Below are positions 15,776-25,177 of a DNA stretch of 64,000 bases, one piece after another (the first letter of the stretch is position 1; each line of letters opens with the position of its first letter). The notes beneath the pieces were generated by a model. The model saw only the letters and a program-made list of their open reading frames with translations. It made no database searches and was not told the origin of the DNA. Origin of the DNA: Aneurinibacillus sp. Ricciae_BoGa-3 (lineage in GTDB: Bacteria; Bacillota; Bacilli; Aneurinibacillales; Aneurinibacillaceae); contig NZ_CP116887.1 in NCBI RefSeq assembly GCF_028421645.1, positions 2,482,001 to 2,546,000 of the forward strand, read 5' to 3'. The position numbers and the translations under genes were made by a program.

Positions 15776-16389
15776 TTGAGAGTAATAAATGTAAGCGTTA
15801 ATAAATTTAAAAGGGGGATAATCCGTAAAACCTTAAAGTACTGGTTAGTAGTGGTCGGCTTCGGTATCAATATTCTTGGTGTGTATGGCCTCGCTACATG
15901 GTTCCCAAGTTATTTGGCCAATGCAAAGCATTTCAGTCCGAAAACGACAAGCTTTTATATGTTATTCGCTTATGAATCGCACTCATTCTTACGATTTGGA
16001 TCGGTTCACATACAGATAAGACACATAAAAAGGCCGTCTGGACCTTCAGAGGTTACGTAGGAGCTGCTATCTTTCTATTTTTAAGTTCTCAAATTTCTTC
16101 TCCTGTTATTGACGCGATCTTGGTCGGAGGAGCGTTAACCCTTCTTCAAGCTTTTACGACACCTATGATCCATGGACTTATGCACAGTATGTCAACGACG
16201 GAAGAAATCGGAAAGAATACAGGAATCATGTCTGGAGTCGCCAACTTCATTGCGGCGTTCGTGCCAACCGCGATGGGTGCGTTGATCACCTTTGGTCATG
16301 GAAGTTATGCTTATGCTTTTGCTTTATTAATCGTGGCATTCCTGATTGCTGCTTTCTGCGGATTGATGCTGACCAGAAAAGGTTATTAA
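15776..16389 (+). pseudogene. MFS transporter pseudogene (C-terminal half, frameshifted)
   Basis: After a preserved promoter region and ribosome binding site, the reading frame begins in the middle of an MFS protein (LKYWLVVVGFGINILGVYGLATWFPSYLA). It matches the second half of the MFS protein at 26213-27490 (FTATIYGVFGLGTWFPTYLA). Near 15970 the frame breaks. The continuation is found in another frame (SHTDKTHKKAVWTFRGYVGAA) and runs to GHGSYAYAFALLIVAF and the same terminal KGY at 16389. The first ~240 residues are therefore deleted and a frameshift follows. No working transporter can be made. Confidence 0.85.
15790..15803 (+). promoter_or_regulatory. Candidate cre site before the transporter pseudogene
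   Basis: TGTAAGCGTTAATA fits the cre core. It lies just before the AAGGGGG ribosome binding site of the truncated MFS gene, the same place as the cre-like site before the intact paralogue at 26213. Confidence 0.5.
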
Positions 16390-16536
16390 CGATGCTAGAC
16401 TAATAAATTATATTTTTTCCTTTTTAGTTGTTGCGTATAGAACAAATGTATTGCACAAGTTTTCTCTATTTATAAGAATAGTTCTAAAAATAGTAAAAGA
16501 ACAGGCAAAAAAAATAATTTAAAAATTTTTAATTTT

Positions 16537-16553
16537 GTTCCATATAGAGGAAC
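16537..16553 (+). promoter_or_regulatory. IclR-type operator D, with -10-like hexamer 16584-16589
   Basis: GTTCCATATAGAGGAAC is a near-perfect inverted repeat. TATGAT begins 39 bp after its centre. It lies 87 bp before praB and is the obvious control site of the pra operon. Confidence 0.7.
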
Positions 16554-16639
16554 TTAGTCATTGTATGAGCAACAATCTCGCGATATGATGAACTCAAGGA
16601 AATATTGAATACCCTTTCAAATTTAAGGAGGATCTAACG

Positions 16640-18076
16640 ATGAACTGTAAACACTTTATTAATGGCGAGTTTATGAATTCTCTAAATGAGAAGACATTTG
16701 AAAATGTAAATCCAGCTAACCAACAACGTCTTGGTTGGGTTGCTGAAGGTGGAAAAGAGGAAATTGACTTAGCTGTTGCCGCGGCTAAAAAAGCGTTAAA
16801 AGGTCCATGGTCGAAAATAACGACAAATGACCGAATTGCTGTGATCCGTCGAATCGGAGATATCATTCTGGAAAGACAAGATGAACTTGCACGATTAGAG
16901 ACATTGGATACCGGTAAACCTCTTTCTTTGTCTAGCCATTTGGATATCCCTCGTGCCGCTTACAATTTCCACTTCTTTGCAGATTACTTAAGAGGAATTG
17001 GTACAGAGGCTTATCAAACAGATGATCAAGCAATCAACTACGCGATTCGCCGCCCGGTAGGAGTAGTGGGCTTGATTAACCCATGGAACTTACCCCTTCT
17101 TCTTTTAACCTGGAAGTTGGCTCCTTGTCTCGCAGCTGGAAATACCTGTGTGATCAAACCAGCGGAATTGACACCGATGACAGCAACGGTACTAGGTGAG
17201 ATCTGTCAGCAAGCAGGGGTTCCTGACGGTGTAGTGAATATCGTCCATGGATTTGGTCCAGATTCAGCTGGAGCTGTTTTAACCGAGCATCCGGATGTCA
17301 ACGCGATTTCCTTCACAGGGGAAACAACCACAGGAAAAATTATCATGCAAGCTGCGTCAAAGACATTAAAGCGTTTATCGTACGAATTAGGAGGAAAAAA
17401 CCCGAATCTCATCTTCGCAGATTCCAATTTAGATGAAGTGATTGAAACCACGATGAGATCTAGTTTCGTAAACCAAGGGGAAGTTTGCATGTGTGGATCT
17501 CGTATCTACGTTGAGCGTTCTGCTTATGAAGAGTTCTTAGAAAAATTCGTGGCAAAAACAAAACAAATGGTGGTTGGCGATCCGTTTGATCCAAAGACCA
17601 ATGTAGGTGCTTTGATTTCTGAAGAACATTTTGAGCGCGTCACTAGTTATATCAAATTAGCGGTTGAAGAAGGTGGTACAATTCTTACCGGTGGTCAGCG
17701 CCCAGAAGGGTTAGAGCACGGATACTTCCTAGAGCCTACCATCATCGTTGGATTAGATCGTAATTGCCGTGTGGTTCAAGAAGAAATCTTCGGTCCTGTT
17801 GTAACTGTTATTCCTTTCGATAGTGAAGAGGAAGTTATTGAGCAAGTAAATGATACGCATTATGGATTGAGTGCTTCCCTTTGGACGAATGATTTGCGTC
17901 GTGCTCATCGCGTAGCTGGCCAAATTGAGGCTGGAATCATTTGGGTCAATACATGGTTCTTACGTGACCTTCGCACACCATTTGGTGGTATGAAGCAAAG
18001 CGGTATTGGTCGTGAAGGTGGAATCCACAGCTTTGAATTTTTCAGTGAATTGTCAAATATCTGTATTAAGCTATAA
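16640..18076 (+). CDS. praB: 2-hydroxymuconate-6-semialdehyde dehydrogenase
   Basis: The 478-residue NAD-dependent aldehyde dehydrogenase has all family marks: NPWNLPLLLLTWKLAPCLAAGNTCVIKPAE, the ISFTGETTTGK nucleotide turn, catalytic glutamate in YELGGKNPN, catalytic cysteine in GEVCMCGSR, and late EEIFGPVV and GGMKQSGIGREGG. Its place at the head of a meta-cleavage operon identifies it as the enzyme oxidising 2-hydroxymuconate semialdehyde to 4-oxalocrotonate (XylG/DmpC/PraB type). The start follows AAGGAGG. Operator D precedes it. Confidence 0.93.
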   Translation: MNCKHFINGEFMNSLNEKTFENVNPANQQRLGWVAEGGKEEIDLAVAAAKKALKGPWSKITTNDRIAVIRRIGDIILERQDELARLETLDTGKPLSLSSHLDIPRAAYNFHFFADYLRGIGTEAYQTDDQAINYAIRRPVGVVGLINPWNLPLLLLTWKLAPCLAAGNTCVIKPAELTPMTATVLGEICQQAGVPDGVVNIVHGFGPDSAGAVLTEHPDVNAISFTGETTTGKIIMQAASKTLKRLSYELGGKNPNLIFADSNLDEVIETTMRSSFVNQGEVCMCGSRIYVERSAYEEFLEKFVAKTKQMVVGDPFDPKTNVGALISEEHFERVTSYIKLAVEEGGTILTGGQRPEGLEHGYFLEPTIIVGLDRNCRVVQEEIFGPVVTVIPFDSEEEVIEQVNDTHYGLSASLWTNDLRRAHRVAGQIEAGIIWVNTWFLRDLRTPFGGMKQSGIGREGGIHSFEFFSELSNICIKL

Positions 18077-18091
18077 GAGGAGAACATGGAC

Positions 18092-18871
18092 ATGGATAAA
18101 ACAGTTAGATTTGCTCAACATTTAGCCGAGGCAGAGAGAGCAGGTAGAGGGGTTTCCCCTCTTACCGAACTGGATGCCAATCTGACCATCGAAGAGGCCT
18201 ATCAAGTCCAGCTTCATACGATTCAAAACAAGGTGGAGTCAGGTCAAAAAATTGTAGGAAAAAAGATCGGACTCACATCTCGTGCGATGCAAACCCTGCT
18301 TGGCGTTGATCAACCGGATTATGGACATCTCCTAGATGATATGGTTGTTGAAAATGGAGAAGAAATTGCTTTTAGCCGCGTGCTACAGCCGCGTGTTGAA
18401 GCGGAAATCGCATTTGTGTTGAAGAAAAATTTGGTAGGACCTAAGGTAACCACATCGGATGTTCTTTTGGCCACGGATTATGTTTTACCTGCCCTCGAGA
18501 TTGTAGACAGTCGCGTTGCCAATTGGAAGATTAAATTACAGGATACCGTAGCGGACAATGCGTCTTCCGGATTGTATGTCCTAGGCGGTAAACCGTTGCG
18601 TGTAAATCAATTGGATATGTCCTTAACCGGCGTAGTGTTTTATAAAAATGGCGAAATCATGAACACAGGGGTAGGGGCTGCTGCTTTAGGACATCCAGCT
18701 ACTTGTGTGGCTTGGTTAGCTAATAAACTATCAGAATTTGGGATTCATTTACAAGCAGGTGAAGTCATTCTATCAGGTGCCCTGTCTGCTGCCGTTAATG
18801 CAGAGCCGGGAGACCATTTCCATGCGCGTTTTGCCCATCTTGGCGAAGTAAGCGTTCGTTTTTCGAAATAA
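18092..18871 (+). CDS. praE: 2-oxopent-4-enoate (2-hydroxypenta-2,4-dienoate) hydratase
   Basis: The 259-residue protein is a member of the hydratase/decarboxylase family of meta pathways. KIVGKKIGLTSRAMQTLLGVDQPDYG matches the hydratase branch (DmpE/MhpD), and EAEIAFVL plus ALEIVDSR supply metal-binding acids. It adds water to 2-hydroxypenta-2,4-dienoate to give 4-hydroxy-2-oxovalerate. ATG at 18092 is preferred because AGAGGAGA lies 8 bases upstream; ATG at 18086 is too close. The paralogue at 20803 is the decarboxylase branch. Confidence 0.9.
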   Translation: MDKTVRFAQHLAEAERAGRGVSPLTELDANLTIEEAYQVQLHTIQNKVESGQKIVGKKIGLTSRAMQTLLGVDQPDYGHLLDDMVVENGEEIAFSRVLQPRVEAEIAFVLKKNLVGPKVTTSDVLLATDYVLPALEIVDSRVANWKIKLQDTVADNASSGLYVLGGKPLRVNQLDMSLTGVVFYKNGEIMNTGVGAAALGHPATCVAWLANKLSEFGIHLQAGEVILSGALSAAVNAEPGDHFHARFAHLGEVSVRFSK

Positions 18872-18889
18872 AGCGAGGAGTGAAATCTA

Positions 18890-19774
18890 ATGTCTAAAGT
18901 TAAAGTTGCCATTCTAGGTTCGGGGAACATTGGAACCGACTTGATGATGAAACTGGAACGTTCCGAAGTATTAGAATTTACCACAATGATTGGGGTAGAT
19001 CCCGAGTCCGAGGGGTTAAGAAGAGCAAAAGAACGTGGATATTTTGCTATTGATAATGGAATCCAAGGGTTTTTAGAGCGTCCTGAATTAGCCGACTTTG
19101 TGTTTGATGCAACGTCTGCCAAAGCGCATTTACACCATTCGGTACTTTTAAAAGAAGCCGGTAAATTTGCTTTGGATTTAACGCCTGCAGCGGTAGGGGG
19201 ATTTATTGTTCCTCCGGTGAATTTATCCCAATTAGTTGGAGAAGCAGATAACGTGAACTTAGTGACTTGCGGTGGACAGGCGACGATTCCCATCGTTCAT
19301 GCCATCAATTGTGTGGCATCAGTAGACTATGCGGAAATCGTAGCTACAATCTCTAGTAAGAGTGCCGGGCCTGGTACACGAGCAAACATTGATGAATTTA
19401 CAGAAACCACTTCACATGCGATCGAAGCGATCGGTGGAGCGAAGAAAGGTAAAGCCATCATTATTCTCAATCCAGCAGAACCACCGATTTTAATGAGAGA
19501 TACGGTTCATGCGATCGTCGAAGAAGGAAAAATGGATGAAGCGGCGATTTCTGCTTCCATCCATGACATGGTGAAATCGGTTCAATCCTATGTACCTGGG
19601 TATCGTTTACGAAATGAACCGATCTTCGATGGAAATCGTGTAACGGTATTTTTAGAGGTTGAAGGGGCGGGAGATTATCTACCTACCTATTCTGGAAATC
19701 TCGATATCATGACTGCAGCCGCTGTAAAAGTAGCTGAAGAATTCGCCAAACATCGATTGGCTCTGGAGGTATAG
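18890..19774 (+). CDS. praG: Acetaldehyde dehydrogenase (acylating)
   Basis: The 294-residue protein has an N-terminal NAD-binding Rossmann turn ([18 protein letters not shown]) and the catalytic-cysteine block [15 protein letters not shown]. It ends at the normal length for the DmpF/MhpF/BphJ family. It converts acetaldehyde released by the aldolase into acetyl-CoA, and the two enzymes form a channelling complex in known systems. The start follows GCGAGGAG. It is separated from the aldolase gene by 3 bases. Confidence 0.95.
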   Translation: MSKVKVAILGSGNIGTDLMMKLERSEVLEFTTMIGVDPESEGLRRAKERGYFAIDNGIQGFLERPELADFVFDATSAKAHLHHSVLLKEAGKFALDLTPAAVGGFIVPPVNLSQLVGEADNVNLVTCGGQATIPIVHAINCVASVDYAEIVATISSKSAGPGTRANIDEFTETTSHAIEAIGGAKKGKAIIILNPAEPPILMRDTVHAIVEEGKMDEAAISASIHDMVKSVQSYVPGYRLRNEPIFDGNRVTVFLEVEGAGDYLPTYSGNLDIMTAAAVKVAEEFAKHRLALEV

Positions 19775-19777
19775 GCG

Positions 19778-20806
19778 ATGTCAAAACAACGTCAAATCAC
19801 AATCACTGAAGTTGCACTGCGTGACGGTAGTCATGCAGTGGCACACCAATACACTGTTGAGCAAGTTTTAAACGTGACAAAAGCATTAAATGACGCGGGT
19901 GTCCCTTATATAGAAGTATCTCATGGTGACGGTCTTGCTGGTTCTTCCTTGCAATATGGATTATCCCGCACTAATGAGTTTGAGTTAATTGAAGCAGCTG
20001 TCTCGGTTTGTGATCGGTCGAAAGTGGCGGTCCTTCTTCTACCGGGAATCGGAACGATCAAAGAATTGAAACATGCGGCCGATCTTGGAGCTAAATTAGC
20101 GCGTATCGCTACACATGTGACGGAAGCAGACGTATCTGCTCAACATATCGCCTATGCGAAGGAAATCGGAATGGAAACAGTAGGATTTCTGATGATGGCG
20201 CATATGGCACCGGTTGAAAAATTAGTAGAACAAGCTAAACTGATGGAAAGCTATGGTGCGGATACGGTATACGTGGTCGATTCCGCAGGGGCGTTACTGC
20301 CTCATCAGGTAACCGAGCGAATCAAAGCTCTTCGCGAATCGCTCAGCGTCAACATTGGGTTTCATGGACACAACAACCTTTCCTTGGCGATGGCCAATAC
20401 GCTATGTGCGATCGAGGCAGGAGCAACACGGGTCGACGGTAGTGTTCGATGCTTGGGTGCTGGAGCAGGGAATACCCAAACGGAAGTCTTGATTGCAGTT
20501 CTCGATCGGTTAGGCATTTCTACCGGAATCGATTTGTATAAAATGATGGACTTAGCGGAAGACATAGTAGCTCCAATCCTTACGGTTCCCCAAGAAATTA
20601 CAAGAAACAGTTTAGTGTTAGGTTACGCAGGAGTTTACTCCAGCTTTGCGTTACATGCTCAGCGAGCTGCACAACGGTTTAATATCGATGCGCGCGACAT
20701 CTTAGTCGAGTTAGGTAAACGTAAAGTAGTTGGCGGACAAGAAGATATGATCGTAGACGTTGCGGCACAGCTTGCGGCAACCAGAAATCAGGAGGTAACG
20801 ACATGA
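19778..20806 (+). CDS. praF: 4-hydroxy-2-oxovalerate aldolase
   Basis: The 342-residue class II pyruvate aldolase of the DmpG/MhpE family has the opening [16 protein letters not shown] (arginine and aspartate of the active site). Metal-binding histidines lie in [10 protein letters not shown], followed by [16 protein letters not shown]. It cleaves 4-hydroxy-2-oxovalerate to pyruvate and acetaldehyde. Its end overlaps the next gene by 4 bases (ATGA), so translation is coupled. Confidence 0.95.
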   Translation: MSKQRQITITEVALRDGSHAVAHQYTVEQVLNVTKALNDAGVPYIEVSHGDGLAGSSLQYGLSRTNEFELIEAAVSVCDRSKVAVLLLPGIGTIKELKHAADLGAKLARIATHVTEADVSAQHIAYAKEIGMETVGFLMMAHMAPVEKLVEQAKLMESYGADTVYVVDSAGALLPHQVTERIKALRESLSVNIGFHGHNNLSLAMANTLCAIEAGATRVDGSVRCLGAGAGNTQTEVLIAVLDRLGISTGIDLYKMMDLAEDIVAPILTVPQEITRNSLVLGYAGVYSSFALHAQRAAQRFNIDARDILVELGKRKVVGGQEDMIVDVAAQLAATRNQEVTT

Positions 20807-21582
20807 GTGTGGATCATAACTCAATTGCAAATTTATTACACCTAGCCGAAGTAGAAAAGCGTGAAGTGGTTCGTGTGACGGAACAAACACCTTTTGACAT
20901 TGAGGCTGCTTATAAAATTCAACAGGAATTAGTGAACATTAAACTCGGTCAAGGTCATCGCATTGTCGGGCCGAAAATGGGATTAACTAGCCAAGCAAAA
21001 ATGAAACAAATGAACGTCAATGAGCCGATTTACGGGTATGTTTTTGATTATATGGTCATCCCGGAAGGCGGAGAGCTAAAAATCAGTGACCTCATCCATC
21101 CGAAAGTAGAAGCAGAAATTGCCTTTATTCTAGGAAAAGATATCGAAGGTTCTGGCATCACAGGGGCACAAGTTTTAGCAGCCACCGAATATGTGTTGCC
21201 TGCACTTGAAATTATTGACAGCCGTTACGAAAACTTTAAATTTACATTGCCAGATGTCATCGCAGATAATACTTCTGCTTCACGCGTGGTATTCGGAAAT
21301 AAACTCACTCATCCAGATGGATTAGATTTAGACCTGGTAGGGATGACTCTATCTATTAATGGAGAAATCAAAGAATTAGGTGCGGGAGCAGCCGTTGTTG
21401 GACACCCTGCCAATTCGGTTGCCATGCTTGCCAATATGCTAGCTAGAAAGGGGGAAAAACTGAAAGCAGGTCAAATAATCTTGACTGGTGGCATTACCGG
21501 GGCTGTCATGCTATCTGTCGGGGACTCGGTTGCAGGAAAGGCCGATGGTTTGGGAGAAGTTACATTCAAGGTTGTCGAATAG
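20803..21582 (+). CDS. praD: 4-oxalocrotonate decarboxylase
   Basis: The 259-residue paralogue of the hydratase at 18092 has the decarboxylase-type block [20 protein letters not shown], with [10 protein letters not shown] and [12 protein letters not shown] for metal binding. It removes CO2 from the keto form of 4-oxalocrotonate to give 2-hydroxypenta-2,4-dienoate. In characterised meta pathways it forms a complex with the hydratase. The order next to the tautomerase gene fits. Confidence 0.92.
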   Translation: MSVDHNSIANLLHLAEVEKREVVRVTEQTPFDIEAAYKIQQELVNIKLGQGHRIVGPKMGLTSQAKMKQMNVNEPIYGYVFDYMVIPEGGELKISDLIHPKVEAEIAFILGKDIEGSGITGAQVLAATEYVLPALEIIDSRYENFKFTLPDVIADNTSASRVVFGNKLTHPDGLDLDLVGMTLSINGEIKELGAGAAVVGHPANSVAMLANMLARKGEKLKAGQIILTGGITGAVMLSVGDSVAGKADGLGEVTFKVVE

Positions 21583-21597
21583 AAGGGAGCGGGGAAT

Positions 21598-21792
21598 ATG
21601 CCATTAATCCAAATTCAATTGATACAAGGTAGACCTGAGGATAAAATCAAAGAAGTCATCGAAAATGTAACGAATACTGTTCATGAAACGTTGGGTGCAC
21701 CAAAAGAAAGCATTCGCGTGATCGTCACAGAAATCCCGAAAACGCATTGGGGCATCGGTGGTATGCCAGTTTCAAACATCCCTAATAGATAG
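21598..21792 (+). CDS. praC: 4-oxalocrotonate tautomerase
   Basis: The 64-residue protein starts Met-Pro, so after methionine removal Pro1 is the catalytic base of the tautomerase superfamily. Arg residues near positions 11 and 39 and the hairpin WGIGGMPVSN are as expected. It converts the enol to the keto form of 4-oxalocrotonate. GAAGGGAGCGG precedes it. Members usually assemble as hexamers. Confidence 0.95.
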   Translation: MPLIQIQLIQGRPEDKIKEVIENVTNTVHETLGAPKESIRVIVTEIPKTHWGIGGMPVSNIPNR

Positions 21793-21805
21793 GAGTTGAA
21801 ATAGA

Positions 21806-22618
21806 ATGAGTCTTGAACTTGCTATGTTAGTTCCTCACACACCACGGATGTGTCATGAAGAATTTGCTCCCGAGTTCCAAAGAGAATTGGTTCAGGGAAT
21901 GCATCAAGTGGCAGGCATCATTGAAAGCTCTCAACCCGATGTGTTACTGCTTGTATCCTGTCATTGGATGTCAAGCTTCGATCATTTAATTGATGCGACG
22001 GCGGACCATAAAGGGGTCCTCACTGCATTTGAATGTCCAGATTTAATTTCCGACATTCCTTATCACCATGCTGGCGATAAGGAACTTGCCTTAAAGATTG
22101 CGCAAGCGGGAAAAGACGCAGGCATCCCGGTTAAAGCTGTGGATGATCCAACCTATGTTTGGGATTATGGAACGGTCGTCCCCCTTCGATATTTGTTACC
22201 GAGAGTGAATGTACCTGTCATTGATTTATCCGTTTGCTGGGCTGCTACTCTCGAAGAAACCTATCGTTGGGGACAGGAAATTGGCAAAGTGCTAAATGAA
22301 AGCGGTAAACGTGCCATGTTTGCCAGCAGTGGGGCATTATCACATAATCTTCATCGAGGTGCACACCTCATGCCATCAATTTCCGAGCAGGCCATGGATA
22401 AGCAGTTCCTATCGTATCTTAATTCCTCTGATTTCGATTCAGCATGGAAGATGCTTCCACAATATGCGAAGATCTCTGCCGTTGAATCGGGGGGACGACA
22501 TATAGCCCTGATGCTCGGCGTCATGAATGCGAATCATGAATATCAAAGTGAATATTTTGGATATGGTCAATCATCTGGCAGTGCGAATGTTGTGATTACG
22601 TTCAAACCAAAAGCATAG
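21806..22618 (+). CDS. praA: Class III extradiol ring-cleavage dioxygenase, candidate protocatechuate 2,3-dioxygenase
   Basis: The 270-residue LigB-type protein has candidate iron ligands and catalytic histidines in VPHTPRM near the start and VSCHWM near residue 53. A histidine-rich SSGALSHNLHRGAH block and the late SAVESGGRHIALMLG block supply the acid region. It opens an aromatic diol next to its hydroxyls. All other genes of the protocatechuate 2,3-cleavage pathway surround it, including a PraH-type decarboxylase, so protocatechuate is the most likely substrate. Catechol or homoprotocatechuate are alternatives. It is the last gene of the operon. Confidence 0.87.
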   Translation: MSLELAMLVPHTPRMCHEEFAPEFQRELVQGMHQVAGIIESSQPDVLLLVSCHWMSSFDHLIDATADHKGVLTAFECPDLISDIPYHHAGDKELALKIAQAGKDAGIPVKAVDDPTYVWDYGTVVPLRYLLPRVNVPVIDLSVCWAATLEETYRWGQEIGKVLNESGKRAMFASSGALSHNLHRGAHLMPSISEQAMDKQFLSYLNSSDFDSAWKMLPQYAKISAVESGGRHIALMLGVMNANHEYQSEYFGYGQSSGSANVVITFKPKA

Positions 22619-22637
22619 GCCATGTCTTTAAGGAAAA

Positions 22638-22668
22638 ACGAGCCGCTAGCATATTCTCTAGGGCTCGT
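22638..22668 (+). terminator. Hairpin after the pra operon
   Basis: ACGAGCC and GGCTCGT form a GC-rich stem shortly after the praA stop. There is no clear T-run after it, so termination efficiency is uncertain. From here to 22860 I see no gene or other clear feature. Confidence 0.4.
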
Positions 22669-22860
22669 TATCTCGTTGGTCAGAAGACCACCTAGGCGGG
22701 ATTTTTGTACCGTAAGCAGACAAGTGACTTCTTTGCAGACCAGAGGATTCATACAGCGGTATGTAGATCAAAGAGACGGATGTGTGAGTGTGCTTTCACC
22801 CAAACCCTTTATGATATTCAAACGTCGTATAACAAATAAATTCTTATCTGAGGCAACAAG

Positions 22861-24234
22861 ATGGTAAATTTGAAGAAAAGTCGTTCCTTATTTTTAACCG
22901 CTGTGGCAACGGGCACGATGTTAAATCCGCTGAATTCATCTATGATTTCCCTTGCCCTCCATAGCATCCAGCGCGATTTCCATCTTTCTTTTATAACGGT
23001 ATCCTGGCTGATTTCATCCTTTTATTTAGCTAGTGCGGTAGCACAACCGGTAACAGGCAAACTAGGAGATTTAGTGGGGCGGAGGAAGATTTTTTTATTT
23101 GGCTTATTGCTAGTAGCAATTTCAGCATTGGGAGCACCTTTTGCCCCTACTTTTCTCGTTTTACTATTGATGAGGTTAATACAAGCCGTTGGAAGTAGTG
23201 CCATTTACCCAGCTGGCATCGGACTCGTAAGAAGCCACATTCATGAGCGTCAAGCTGCAGCTTTGGCCGTTCTTTCCATATTTGCATCCGCCATGACTGC
23301 TTTAGGGCCTACAGTGGGAGGTTTCTTGATTGTATGGAGTGGATGGCCATCCATTTTTACAGTGAACTTTCCTTTCATTGTCATTAGTTTTTTACTTGGA
23401 CTGTTCCTGTTTCCAAAGGATTCGAAAAGAGAAGGAACAAATTTCAAGGATGTCCTGTATCATCTTGATCTGGCAGGAATTTTCTTGTTTGCGGCAGGAA
23501 TGATCTTTTTATTATGGTTTTTATTATCATTTAAATCGTCCACTCATTATGGATCCGGTATAGCAGGGGTTGGATTTCTACTTTTGTTTATATGGAGAGA
23601 ACTAAAAGCAAAGGATCCCTTTATTAATGTTCGTCTATTTAAGTCCCATCTTGATCTTTCATGGGTTTATTTACAATTCATTCTGTTAAATATTTTTAAC
23701 TATTGCTTGTTTTTCGGTTTACCAAGCTATTTTCAAGACCAAATGCACTTTAGTGTTCAAACAAGCGGCCTACTCATGCTCTTTATGTCGGGAGTTAGTA
23801 TAGTCGTGTCACCTCTCACCGGCAAGTGGGTCGATAAAGCAGGAACAATACAGCCTATTATAGTAGGTACCCTATTAATGGCACTGGGAGCCATACTATT
23901 GACGATCTTTTTTATCCCTGCACCTATTATCATCAAGGGCCTGATTCTTTCCTTATTAGGGATTAGCTATGGCCTTGGAAATGTAGCGTTGCAAGTCGCT
24001 ATGTTAGAGGCTAGCCCACCTGACATGGTTGGAACGACCTCAGGCCTCTTTCAAACATGCCGATATTTAGGATCTATCCTTTCTTCTGTCGTTCTTGGAT
24101 TGGTGTTTGGGAAAGCAATATCGGCTGGACACTTTGAAATTTTAGGCATTGTTCTTATTGCGGTCAGTGTTCTAAGTATCATTATGAGTTTGCGTTATGC
24201 GAAAACCATTCCCCAGGACCAAAAGGCTGCTTAA
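22861..24234 (+). CDS. MFS drug/proton antiporter of the DHA2 (14-segment) family
   Basis: The 457-residue protein has about 14 hydrophobic segments. The antiporter-type motifs are VSWLISSFYLASAVAQPVTGKLGDLVGRRK (motif A) and an early LNSSMISLALHSIQ resembling the DHA2 motif D region. The family exports lipophilic toxicants, or occasionally pathway metabolites. Being placed directly after the pra operon it may export toxic ring-cleavage products, but it lacks an IclR-type operator and may be unrelated. TGAGG precedes the start at 22861. Confidence 0.88.
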   Translation: MVNLKKSRSLFLTAVATGTMLNPLNSSMISLALHSIQRDFHLSFITVSWLISSFYLASAVAQPVTGKLGDLVGRRKIFLFGLLLVAISALGAPFAPTFLVLLLMRLIQAVGSSAIYPAGIGLVRSHIHERQAAALAVLSIFASAMTALGPTVGGFLIVWSGWPSIFTVNFPFIVISFLLGLFLFPKDSKREGTNFKDVLYHLDLAGIFLFAAGMIFLLWFLLSFKSSTHYGSGIAGVGFLLLFIWRELKAKDPFINVRLFKSHLDLSWVYLQFILLNIFNYCLFFGLPSYFQDQMHFSVQTSGLLMLFMSGVSIVVSPLTGKWVDKAGTIQPIIVGTLLMALGAILLTIFFIPAPIIIKGLILSLLGISYGLGNVALQVAMLEASPPDMVGTTSGLFQTCRYLGSILSSVVLGLVFGKAISAGHFEILGIVLIAVSVLSIIMSLRYAKTIPQDQKAA

Positions 24235-24289
24235 GGATCATTGTAGCAACAAGGATCCTTATAGGATTCGCCTAGAAAGCACAGAAAAC

Positions 24290-24327
24290 AAGCGGATACG
24301 TTCGTACAAGCAAAGTATCCGCTTTTT
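24290..24327 (+). terminator. Terminator after the DHA2 transporter
   Basis: AAGCGGATAC and GTATCCGCTT form a 10-bp perfect stem followed by TTTTTGA. Confidence 0.85.
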
Positions 24328-24461
24328 GATTAACAAAAGGTTCGTGTTGAAACTCTATTATTTGATGTATCCAAAACAAAATATTGAAGCTTTCTTATTA
24401 GTATCTTTTATGATTGCGTTGTAAAATCCAATCGAATGATATCGCTGTCAAAAATAATCTG

Positions 24462-25157
24462 TCACAAATTGGTTCTAGCTTGCCAGTAATCCCACGCCCT
24501 TTTTAGGGCAAAATCGCTGTACATTACTTCGGTTGCAGCTCTCGCTTCTTCATAAGAAAGATATTTTGGAGTCCCTAATTGCATGGACTGGAACTGTACC
24601 TCCGCATTGATCGATAAATATATAGAGCCCATAACCACTTCCTCTATGGACCCGCCTACTACAATAACTCCATGTCCTCGTAGGAGAAGGGCTCTTTTAT
24701 CAGCTAATGATCTTGCAATTCTTAAACCCTCATTCGCGTTTTTAATAAGCATTCCATCGGAAACATCGTAATCATCGTAAAGGGGTATGCCATCATAAAA
24801 CATACAGCCAATGTGAATGACAGGTTTAATTTCTGTTCCTGTTGTTGTGAAGGGAAGGAGAGAAACAGCATGATTATGACAGATAGCCTGAACATCAGGA
24901 CGAGATTTATATATTTGGCCATGAAGTATACGTTCAGCGTAAGGTTTGTAAGTTTTATCCAAAACATCTCCATCGAAATTATGACGCATAATATCATCTT
25001 CTGAAACGAGTAAAGGTGCACGGGAACAAGAAAGAAGAAATTCATCTTGGTTTTCTGGATTACGCATGCTTACATGTCCGAATGCTTCGAGTATTCCTTC
25101 TTGGCTCAAAATCTTATTAGCAAGAACCAGTTTTGAAATGGCATCAATTGTTTTCAT
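24462..25157 (-). CDS. Class II aldolase/adducin-family protein, possible aromatic decarboxylase
   Basis: The 231-residue protein has the zinc-binding histidines of the family in ICHNHAVSLLPF and in LLRGHGVIVVG, and HVSMRNP near the start, as in fuculose-phosphate aldolase relatives. In phthalate-degrading actinobacteria, proteins of this family decarboxylate dihydroxyphthalate (PhtC), so a decarboxylase is plausible here. A sugar-phosphate or 3-oxo-acid aldolase is the alternative. It follows the IclR gene by 20 bp on the same strand and is preceded by a GGGGGGG run in place of a typical ribosome binding site. Confidence 0.82.
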   Translation of the reverse strand: MKTIDAISKLVLANKILSQEGILEAFGHVSMRNPENQDEFLLSCSRAPLLVSEDDIMRHNFDGDVLDKTYKPYAERILHGQIYKSRPDVQAICHNHAVSLLPFTTTGTEIKPVIHIGCMFYDGIPLYDDYDVSDGMLIKNANEGLRIARSLADKRALLLRGHGVIVVGGSIEEVVMGSIYLSINAEVQFQSMQLGTPKYLSYEEARAATEVMYSDFALKRAWDYWQARTNL

Positions 25158-25177
25158 ATAGACCCCCCCGTATAATT

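Noticed and set aside
16430-16446. A further IclR-type operator (GTTGCGTATAGAACAAA)
   Set aside because: Only the left arm fits; the right arm is missing and no promoter element lies at the usual distance.
21806-22618. MEMO-like or other non-oxygenase LigB-fold protein
   Set aside because: Its position at the end of a full meta-cleavage operon and the intact histidine motifs make a ring-cleavage dioxygenase much more likely.
22622-22867. 81-codon open frame between praA and the DHA2 transporter
   Set aside because: It begins in a hairpin, lacks a ribosome binding site, and its product shows no family features.
24197-24424. 75-codon open frame overlapping the end of the DHA2 transporter gene
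   Set aside because: It runs through the transporter's terminator hairpin and has no ribosome binding site.
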